Shown in pieces: positions 7,573 through 13,641 of a stretch of DNA of 20,753 nt (position 1 is its first letter; the number at the start of each line of letters is the position of its first letter). The notes beneath the pieces were generated by a model that was not told where the DNA came from, searched no databases, and worked only from the letters and a program-made list of their open reading frames with translations. Origin of the DNA: CG2-30-40-21 sp043806395 (GTDB lineage: Bacteria > UBA9089 > CG2-30-40-21); the NCBI GenBank assembly GCA_043806395.1, contig JAZDHC010000239.1, positions 1 through 20,753 on the forward strand. The letters run 5' to 3'. Both the position numbers and the translations under genes were made by a program.

Positions 7573-8658
7573 CTACATGCCACCCATTCGACCTCTGCTT
7601 CCACCAAGCAATTGTTTTAAGCTTTCTGCATCCGGGGAATAATTAAGGCAATCTTCATAGGTTACCTGTCCTGAATTATAGAGGTCTACCAGAGCCATAT
7701 TCATGCTTTGCATGCCATGTTGTCTGCCAGATTGCATAACCGTATATGCCTGATGTATCTTCCCATCTCTGATAAGATTACGCATAGCTGGTGTGGCAAT
7801 TAAAATCTCAGGTGCGAGTACCCTGCCCTTGCCCATAGCATGAGGCAAAAGTATCTGTGAAAATATAGCTTGCAAAACAAAGGAAAGCTGTCCCCGTATC
7901 TGTGGCTGTTGATGACCGGGGAAAACATCGATGATACGGTTAACGGATTGAATAGCATCAGGTGTATGTAGCGTAGCAAACACTAAATGTCCTGTTTCCG
8001 CAATGGTTAAAGCCGCAGATATGGTTTCCAGATCTCGCATTTCCCCTACCAATATTACATCTGGATCCTGTCGCAAGATATATTTAAGTGCTATTCCAAA
8101 ACTTTTGGTATCACTTCCCACCTCTCTTTGACAAACAATAGCATTTTTATGACGATGTAGAAATTCAATAGGGTCTTCAACGGTAATAATATGTTCTCGA
8201 CGATTAGTATTGATATAATCAATCATAGCTGCCAGGGTTGTTGATTTCCCTGACCCTGTAGGACCAGTAATAAGTACAAGACCGGATGGTAATTCAGCAA
8301 TATCCCGAACAATAGGTGGTAAACATAGTTTTTCAAAGGTTGGTATTTCATTTGGGATGCTTCTTAAGGCAGCACCCACTGTCCCCCTTTGACGAAAAAC
8401 ATTCATTCTGATCCTGCCCACATCCTTTACTCCAAAAGAAAGATCCAATTCGTTTTCTTCTTCAAACCTTCTCTTGTGGTCATCAGTCAGAATACTATAA
8501 ACCAACTGTTGACATGATTCCGGGGTCAGCCTTTCACAGTCCTCTATTGGGGTAATCACACCGTCAATTCGGAGCTGTGGCGGTGCACCAATCAATAAAT
8601 GAATATCCGATGCCTCTCTTTCTACCATTAAATGTACCAGAGATTCCATACTATACAT
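7573..8658 (-). CDS. pilT: Type IV pilus retraction ATPase PilT
   Basis: This 361-residue hexameric cytoplasmic ATPase powers pilus retraction. The N-terminal PAS-like domain starts LVHLMVEREASDIHL. Walker A is GPTGSGKST (residues 132-140). The Asp box lies near EDPIEF (161-166). Walker B with its Glu is VILVGEMRD (201-209). The His box is HTPDA (231-235). The PilT-specific motif AMRNLIRDGK (291-300) corresponds to the conserved AIRNLIRE helix needed for retraction and distinguishes PilT from PilB. Length matches the family. The first ATG has AGGGAG ten bases upstream; the ATG three codons later is poorly spaced. It lies between pilB and pilC, the common gene order. Having PilT indicates a true retractable type IV pilus rather than a pure type II secretion system. 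Confidence 0.96.
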   Translation of the reverse strand: MYSMESLVHLMVEREASDIHLLIGAPPQLRIDGVITPIEDCERLTPESCQQLVYSILTDDHKRRFEEENELDLSFGVKDVGRIRMNVFRQRGTVGAALRSIPNEIPTFEKLCLPPIVRDIAELPSGLVLITGPTGSGKSTTLAAMIDYINTNRREHIITVEDPIEFLHRHKNAIVCQREVGSDTKSFGIALKYILRQDPDVILVGEMRDLETISAALTIAETGHLVFATLHTPDAIQSVNRIIDVFPGHQQPQIRGQLSFVLQAIFSQILLPHAMGKGRVLAPEILIATPAMRNLIRDGKIHQAYTVMQSGRQHGMQSMNMALVDLYNSGQVTYEDCLNYSPDAESLKQLLGGSRGRMGGM

Positions 8659-8738
8659 AGTCTTTGCACTCCCTATAATGTTAAGCTAAGCCTATATCTT
8701 GTTATCGTCAAAATAGCCAGAAAGGTTGAGGGGTAATA

Positions 8739-8867
8739 GGGGGAGGTCATAAGGTCATAAGGTAGTAAGGTCATAGGGTAGAAAAGAAAAGATAGATAAT
8801 CACCTCTTACCATACTACCCTCTGACCCTCTGACCTTCTGACCTTCTGACCCTCTGACCTTCCCCCC
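8739..8867. repeat. Octamer-repeat hairpin between pilB and pilT
   Basis: The left arm (8739-8781) is built of near-identical 8-mers AAGGTCAT, AAGGTCAT, AAGGTAGT, AAGGTCAT. The right arm (8815-8867) read on the minus strand is AAGGTCAG, AGGGTCAG, AAGGTCAG, AAGGTCAG, AGGGTCAG, AGGGTAGT. The two arms are inverted copies and can pair extensively across a 33-base AT-rich loop. The arm begins five bases after the pilB stop. As after pilT, the stop codon is followed directly by GGGGGAGG. Together with flanks it fills the 214-bp gap. Confidence 0.7.
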
Positions 8868-8872
8868 TCCCC

Positions 8873-10657
8873 CTACATATCCCCCATCTTCTCTTCAAAG
8901 GTTAATCGCAATACCTCTTCAACTGTAGTTAATCCAGCGACAACCTTTCTTAAGGCAGCCTCTCTAAGGCTAATCATACCACCATTCATGGCAGATTGTT
9001 TAATTATCTGGGAAGGTTCACGGTTCAAAATATGTTGTCTTATCTCCTCTGTCAGGACCATTACCTCAAAGATAGCTAATCTTCCCTTGTATCCAATACC
9101 CTTACACCGATCACATCCAGTCCCTCGAGAAAGGGTTACCTCTCGACTTGAATCTATCCTTACCCCAACAGCCTGAAGATTCTTTGCTGATTCTTTATAC
9201 TCCTCTTTGCAATCAGGGCATATCCTTCTTACTAACCTCTGAGCAATAGACATAACAACTGTTGATGATATTAAAAACGGCTCTATGCCCATATTAATCA
9301 ATCTTGTAATAGCACCAGCCGCATCATTGGTATGCAGGGTAGTAAAAACCAGATGTCCGGTTAATGCTGCATTAATAGAAACCTCAGCCGTTTCCCTGTC
9401 CCGTATCTCACCTACCATAATAATATCTGGATCCTGTCTTAAAAATGCCCTCAATCCATCTGTAAAATCCAATCCTAACTCTGGTTTTATCTGAAGTTGA
9501 TTTACCCCGGGCAGGATATATTCTATTGGATCCTCAATCGTAATAATATTTTTTGCTATAGAGTCCATGGATTTTAAGGTAGAATAAAGGGTTGTTGTTT
9601 TCCCTGAACCCGTTGGACCGGTTACAAGAATTATTCCATATGGGGCATGGATACATTTCTTAAAAAGTTCAAATGTTTTTGCTTCAAGCCCAAGGTCCAA
9701 AATATCCAGACATAGAGCTGAGGCATCAAGAACCCGCAGCACTACCTTTTCTCCAAATGCTGTAGGAATCATAGAAACACGAAAATCAATATCCCTTCCC
9801 TCATATTTTACCTTAAATCTTCCATCCTGAGGCAGCCTTTTTTCTGCAATATCAAGACCAGACATAATTTTTATTCGAGAAACAATAGCATTTTGATATT
9901 TTTTAGGTGGGGATGGCGACTCATATAATATTCCATCAATCCTTGTCCTGATCCTTACCAGATTCTCAAATGGCTCTATATGAAGATCAGAAGCCCTGTT
10001 ACGGATTGCATCCATCAACATATAATTAACTAAGCTAACAACAGAGGCTTCCCCGCTCTCCTTGACCAATAAAGTAATATCTTCTTTTTCAATATTCTGT
10101 TGAACAACTTCGACCCCTCCCTTCACCTCCATCTTTTTTATAATATTTTCAACAGAGATTACCTTGCCATAAGTTCTCTCAATTACCTCTTTTATCTCAG
10201 AGGCTGTGGCAATTACTGGCTGGATAATACACTTGGTTCTGGCAGACAAGCTGTCTATGAGAAAGATGTTTAATGGATCCGTGAGAGCAACCGTTAATGT
10301 TTTATCCTTTTTACTTAATGGTACAACCAAATCCTTATGAATAATACTTTCTGGGATAACACCTTTCATGGAAAGGTCAACAGCCTTTAACTGTTCCTTT
10401 GTTACCCTTGGTGTCTTTGTTTCAAAGGCTAAAAAATCAGCAATTGCTATTTCATTAACGATTCCCAGTTCAACCAGAACGCAGGCTAATCTTTCGCCCC
10501 CTTTTTTTTGGATATCTAATGCTTGTTTTAATTGGGGATAGTTTATAATACCCTTTTCTACCAGCATCTCTCCAAGGCGGCGTCTACCCTTAGGAGAAGG
10601 ATTATCGTCTTCTTTATCTTCATTTACTTCCACAGGCATTGCAGTCGTTACAGCCAC
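8873..10657 (-). CDS. pilB: Type IV pilus extension / type II secretion ATPase PilB/GspE
   Basis: This 594-residue assembly ATPase powers pilin polymerisation at the inner membrane with PilC. Residues about 25-165 form the N-terminal MshEN-type domain (RRLGEMLVEKGIINYPQLKQ). SDLHIEP (223-229) opens the N2 domain. Walker A is GPTGSGKTT (347-355), Walker B DIIMVGEIRD (411-420), and the His box HTND (442-445). The zinc-binding tetracysteine is CPDC (480, 483) with CDRC (515, 518), typical of PilB/GspE and absent from PilT. The start is GTG at 10657, supported by GAGG seven bases upstream; an internal ATG at 10639 lacks a good site. It is the first gene of the minus-strand cluster and its leader contains the repeat region 10676-10841. 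Confidence 0.95.
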   Translation of the reverse strand: MAVTTAMPVEVNEDKEDDNPSPKGRRRLGEMLVEKGIINYPQLKQALDIQKKGGERLACVLVELGIVNEIAIADFLAFETKTPRVTKEQLKAVDLSMKGVIPESIIHKDLVVPLSKKDKTLTVALTDPLNIFLIDSLSARTKCIIQPVIATASEIKEVIERTYGKVISVENIIKKMEVKGGVEVVQQNIEKEDITLLVKESGEASVVSLVNYMLMDAIRNRASDLHIEPFENLVRIRTRIDGILYESPSPPKKYQNAIVSRIKIMSGLDIAEKRLPQDGRFKVKYEGRDIDFRVSMIPTAFGEKVVLRVLDASALCLDILDLGLEAKTFELFKKCIHAPYGIILVTGPTGSGKTTTLYSTLKSMDSIAKNIITIEDPIEYILPGVNQLQIKPELGLDFTDGLRAFLRQDPDIIMVGEIRDRETAEVSINAALTGHLVFTTLHTNDAAGAITRLINMGIEPFLISSTVVMSIAQRLVRRICPDCKEEYKESAKNLQAVGVRIDSSREVTLSRGTGCDRCKGIGYKGRLAIFEVMVLTEEIRQHILNREPSQIIKQSAMNGGMISLREAALRKVVAGLTTVEEVLRLTFEEKMGDM

Positions 10658-10675
10658 AGATTAACCTCATGAGTT

Positions 10676-10753
10676 TAGGCTATAGGCTGTAGGTTATTAG
10701 ACTGTAGGTAGCGACTAATAGTCTTCAGCCTACTACCTACAGCCTATAGCCTA
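10676..10753. repeat. Perfect 19-bp inverted repeat of TAGGCT heptamers
   Basis: TAGGCTATAGGCTGTAGGT (10676-10694) is exactly reverse-complemented at 10735-10753. Inside, TATTAG and CTAATA can form a second stem. Like the hairpins after pilB and pilT it is made of short tandem units (TAGGCTA, TAGGCTG, TAGGTTA), but of different sequence. It lies 19 bases upstream of the pilB GTG, so it would fall in the 5' leader if the promoter is further up. Confidence 0.75.
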
Positions 10754-10760
10754 TCTACCT

Positions 10761-10841
10761 ATAATAGTTATAATAGTTATAATAGTTATAATAGTTATAA
10801 TAGTTATAATAGTTATAATAGTTATAATAGTTATAATAGTT
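10761..10841. repeat. Nine perfect tandem copies of ATAATAGTT
   Basis: Exactly 81 bases form nine identical copies of the 9-mer ATAATAGTT. At each of the eight copy junctions the plus strand reads TTATAATAG, so the -10 consensus TATAAT is repeated every nine bases. The block separates pilB (minus) from the tRNA promoter (plus). Perfect identity suggests recent slippage-driven expansion, so copy number is likely variable between strains. Confidence 0.9.
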
Positions 10842-10936
10842 ACTATAATAGATTATATACTACCTTTGCCAGATTGTCAACAAAAAAATTAGGCAAGTGG
10901 TGAGTTATAAATATTTCAGTAAATATGAAAATTGTC

Positions 10937-10965
10937 TTGACAATTAAAGAAAATTGTAGTACAAT
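10937..10965 (+). promoter_or_regulatory. Sigma70-type promoter for the tRNA pair
   Basis: The -35 hexamer TTGACA (10937-10942), a 17-base spacer and the -10 hexamer TACAAT (10960-10965) make a near-consensus promoter. Transcription would begin about ten bases before the 5' end of tRNA-Phe at 10987. No second promoter is obvious between the two tRNAs, so it probably drives both, together with the CRISPR-like repeat between them. Confidence 0.8.
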
Positions 10966-10986
10966 TTGAATAAGAAAAAATCCTGT

Positions 10987-11062
<76 letters not shown>

Positions 11063-11069
11063 TTTTTTA

Positions 11070-11100
11070 GTCGCCCCCTCACAGGGGCGTGGATTGAAAT
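11070..11100 (+). repeat. Solitary CRISPR direct-repeat-like unit (type I-C-like)
   Basis: This 31-base unit starts GTCGCCCCC and ends GTGGATTGAAAT, the hallmark ends of the common type I-C repeat class (family consensus begins GTCGCCCC, has a GC hairpin and ends GTGGATTGAAAC, usually 32 nt). CGCCCC (11072-11077) pairs with GGGGCG (11084-11089) around the loop CTCACA. A run of five C faces four G, so it looks like a 32-mer that lost one base. There is no second copy or spacer in the window, so it is not an array. It starts seven bases after the CCA of tRNA-Phe and lies on the tRNA sense strand. Assignment rests on motif recognition only. Confidence 0.75.
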
Positions 11101-11116
11101 AAACAAACAAACAAAC
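11101..11116 (+). repeat. (AAAC)4 microsatellite after the CRISPR-like repeat
   Basis: Four perfect AAAC units begin on the base after the CRISPR-like repeat ends in GAAAT and run to two bases before tRNA-Thr. AAAC is also the usual last four bases of this repeat class, so slippage from the repeat end is a possible origin. Confidence 0.8.
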
Positions 11117-11118
11117 AT

Positions 11119-11190
11119 GCCGGCGTAGCTCAGGGGTAGAGCAACTGATTCGTAATCAGTCGGTCGGAGGTTCAACTCCTCTCGCCGGCT
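11119..11190 (+). tRNA. tRNA-Thr (CGT)
   Basis: The acceptor stem GCCGGCG (11119-11125) pairs with CGCCGGC (11183-11189). The D-arm is AGCTCAGGGGTAGAGC. The anticodon stem ACTGA/TCAGT encloses TT-CGT-AA, giving anticodon CGT, which reads the Thr codon ACG. The T-arm contains GGTTCAACTCC. The discriminator is T (11190). CCA is not encoded, unlike the neighbouring tRNA-Phe. No separate promoter is evident. Confidence 0.95.
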
Positions 11191-11227
11191 CGTTTTTAGG
11201 TTTAATCGGGAGGGTAACTGAAGGTAT

Positions 11228-11236
11228 TGTTATAAT
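11228..11236 (+). promoter_or_regulatory. Possible extended -10 promoter before the PBP gene
   Basis: TGTTATAAT is a perfect -10 hexamer with the TGn extension, about 49 bases upstream of the chosen PBP start at 11285. No good -35 hexamer lies at the right distance, as is common for extended -10 promoters. It would allow the PBP-pth-CHASE2-YgiQ run to be expressed apart from the tRNAs. Confidence 0.4.
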
Positions 11237-11284
11237 CTTTTGTGCCCCAGTGCCCCGATAATTCCCAAGAGGGCAAGAAGAGCA

Positions 11285-13015
11285 ATGTCTGTGAACACCT
11301 ATAAACAGCGAATAATTATTGGCTTTGGAATACTATTTTTTATGGCAGTGATTCTTATCTGCCGACTTGCGTATATCCAGTTATGGCATGGCAATACGAT
11401 GAAAGAGTTAGCCGCTTTAAGTCAGGAAAGGTTGATAACCATTGAAATGAATCGAGGCACAATATATGATTGTTGCCGACGAGAGTTGGCAGTGAGTGTT
11501 GAGGTTGATTCCTTATGTGCTCATCCAAAAGAGATTAAGTCCCCTGAAGCTATTGCTGATAAATTAGCCCCTATCCTTCAGATGAATAGAAACCAACTTT
11601 TGAGCATGCTGAAGAAAAAAACCTCATTTGTCTGGATAAAAAGAAAGCTTAGCATGAGACAAGCAGCACAGCTTGCTAAGTTAAAGCTTCCCTTCGTCGA
11701 CTTTGTTAAGGAATATAAGCGACTATATCCTAAAAAAGAATTAGGTGCTCAGATCCTTGGTTTTGCTGGAATGGATAATCGCGGATTGGAAGGGATTGAG
11801 CTTTCTTTTGACAAGGTATTAAAGGGTCCAACCAAATCTATTGCCCTGACAAGGGATGCCACCGGTCATACCATCATAGATAAAAAAAGTATGTCTTTCT
11901 ACGCAGATAAGGGATGTGATGTTACCTTAACCATTGATGAAGTAATTCAATATGCAGCAGAGGCAGAGGTAAAAAAGGCTTGTATAGAGTATAATGCCCT
12001 TAGTGGGTGTGCAATTATTATGAATCCTAAGACCGGAGAGATATTGGCATTGGCATCATATCCTGCCTATAATCCTAACTATTTTTCAAGCTATCCAACC
12101 AATCACCGAAGAAACATGGCTATTTCAGATGTACTTGAACCAGGTTCGACAATAAAGCCTTTGGTTGCAGCCTGTCTTCTTGAAGAAGGGGTAATATCTC
12201 CTTTTGAAGAGTTTTATTGTCCCGGGAGTGTTTATGTTGGGAAAACACTTGTCCATTGTGCCCATACCCATAACAAGATCTCCTTTGCTGATGTAATATC
12301 CCATTCATGCAATGTAGGGATGATTCAGGCAACAAAACGACTATCACCCCAGAAATTCTATTCTTATCTTGAGTCCTTTGGATTAACAAACCCTACGGGA
12401 ATAGAATTGCCAGGGGAAGGAAAAGGTCTATTATCTAAACCAGGTCAATGGTCAAAATTGTCTATGGCTGTATTATCTATGGGTCAGGGAATATCTACAA
12501 CCCCTCTTCAGCTTGCTACAGCATTATCAACCATAGCCAATGAGGGTGTTCTTATGAAACCGATGATAGTAAAGGAAATTAAAGATCGCAAGAATAAAAT
12601 TATTAAATCTTATCAGCCAATCCCGGTGAGAAGGGTGTTTTCAGCCAATACAGCAAAAAGTGTTAGTAACCTTTTGAAAAAAGCTGTAGAAGAAGGTACC
12701 GGAGTAAAGGCTCAAATTGATGGATATGCAATTGCAGGTAAAACAGGGACAGCCCAAAAGGTTGTTTCAGGGCAAAAGGGATATTCAAAGGATAAATATA
12801 TTGCCTCATTTATTGGTTATGTGCCTGCGGATGATCCACAGATTTTGATTGCTGTTATTATTGATGAGCCAGGGACTTCAGAGTATTGGGGTGGAACCGT
12901 AGCCGCTCCGGTATTTCGAGAAATTGGTAAAAGGGTTCTCCCGTATCTCCATATTCTTCCTGACCCAAATATTAAATGTGGAAGCAGTACGCAGACGAAT
13001 AACTTGAAGGAATAA
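11285..13015 (+). CDS. Class B penicillin-binding protein (FtsI/PBP3-like)
   Basis: Septal or elongation peptidoglycan transpeptidase of 576 residues from this start. One N-terminal membrane anchor (about 9-31, IIIGFGILFFMAVILICRLA) is followed by the PBP dimer domain (RGTIYD, and GLEGIELSFDKVLKG) and a transpeptidase domain. The active-site motifs are S288-T-I-K (in EPGSTIKPL), S341-C-N (SHSCN) and K486-T-G (AGKTGTAQ). Sequence and length fit FtsI/PBP2B/SpoVD better than PBP2 (MrdA). There are no PASTA domains. I chose the ATG at 11285, just before the anchor, with a purine-rich AAGAAG upstream; a TTG at 11240 would add 15 unlikely residues. The usual RGxIYDRNG box reads RGTIYDCCRREL here. 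Pth follows after three bases, implying co-transcription. Confidence 0.92.
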   Translation: MSVNTYKQRIIIGFGILFFMAVILICRLAYIQLWHGNTMKELAALSQERLITIEMNRGTIYDCCRRELAVSVEVDSLCAHPKEIKSPEAIADKLAPILQMNRNQLLSMLKKKTSFVWIKRKLSMRQAAQLAKLKLPFVDFVKEYKRLYPKKELGAQILGFAGMDNRGLEGIELSFDKVLKGPTKSIALTRDATGHTIIDKKSMSFYADKGCDVTLTIDEVIQYAAEAEVKKACIEYNALSGCAIIMNPKTGEILALASYPAYNPNYFSSYPTNHRRNMAISDVLEPGSTIKPLVAACLLEEGVISPFEEFYCPGSVYVGKTLVHCAHTHNKISFADVISHSCNVGMIQATKRLSPQKFYSYLESFGLTNPTGIELPGEGKGLLSKPGQWSKLSMAVLSMGQGISTTPLQLATALSTIANEGVLMKPMIVKEIKDRKNKIIKSYQPIPVRRVFSANTAKSVSNLLKKAVEEGTGVKAQIDGYAIAGKTGTAQKVVSGQKGYSKDKYIASFIGYVPADDPQILIAVIIDEPGTSEYWGGTVAAPVFREIGKRVLPYLHILPDPNIKCGSSTQTNNLKE

Positions 13016-13018
13016 ACC

Positions 13019-13630
13019 ATGCGATTCCACTGGGCAAACAAAGAAGTAATATCCATAGCAAAAGATAAATGGGTTATTATCGGACTGGGTAATCCCGGAG
13101 AACAATATAGCCAAACCAGACACAATGTAGGGTTTATGGCTATAAATCATCTTTGCAGGCTGCATAACATTAAACTTGACCAGAATAAGTGTCAGGCAAG
13201 GATAGGAGAGGGAGAGATCCATGAGAAAAATGTGGTGTTGGCTAAACCAACAACATTTATGAATCTGAGCGGTAAATCTGTTGCCCAATTATGTAACCGT
13301 TGCCGTGTCCCTTCATCTCAAATAATAATCATTTATGATGATGTCAACCTTCCTGCTGGAAAGATCAGGGTGCGATCACAGGGAAGTTCTGGTGGTCATA
13401 ATGGGATACAATCAATAATTGCTTGCCTTGGAACCAAAGAATTCCCAAGGATACGAATAGGAATCGGCTCACCCTCAGAAGGAATAGACATGGCTGAATT
13501 CGTACTTTCACGGTTTGAAAGGGAAGAAATGGCAATAATGAATCAGAGCATTGAATTAATTGCAAGGGTTGTGGATACTATTATTATTGATGGTGTAGAA
13601 TCGGCAATGAATAAATATAATCAGTCGTAG
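13019..13630 (+). CDS. pth: Peptidyl-tRNA hydrolase
   Basis: This 203-residue cytoplasmic esterase recycles peptidyl-tRNA dropped by ribosomes. Key residues match bacterial Pth: GLGNPG with Asn25, TRHNVGF with catalytic His35, TFMNLSG with Asn82, IIYDDVNLPAGK with Asp107, and GGHNG with Asn128. The fold continues through LGTKEFPRIRIGIG. The start has GAAGGAA upstream. It gives about 18 residues before the core (E. coli Pth has only a few), and no better-placed start codon exists. It lies three bases after the PBP stop and 11 bases before the CHASE2 gene, inside a tight plus-strand run. Confidence 0.96.
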   Translation: MRFHWANKEVISIAKDKWVIIGLGNPGEQYSQTRHNVGFMAINHLCRLHNIKLDQNKCQARIGEGEIHEKNVVLAKPTTFMNLSGKSVAQLCNRCRVPSSQIIIIYDDVNLPAGKIRVRSQGSSGGHNGIQSIIACLGTKEFPRIRIGIGSPSEGIDMAEFVLSRFEREEMAIMNQSIELIARVVDTIIIDGVESAMNKYNQS

Positions 13631-13641
13631 GTGTATTTCAG

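Noticed and set aside
11072..11089. Intrinsic terminator for tRNA-Phe made by the CGCCCC/GGGGCG hairpin
   Set aside because: The T-run lies before the hairpin, not after it, and the conserved GTGGATTGAAAT tail is not terminator-like.
11070..11100. CRISPR array
   Set aside because: Only one repeat unit exists and no spacer or second repeat is seen anywhere in the window, so it is reported as a solitary repeat.
11240..11284. TTG start 15 codons upstream for the penicillin-binding protein
   Set aside because: It would put a Pro/Arg-rich tail before the signal anchor and overlaps the extended -10 motif; the ATG at 11285 is better placed.
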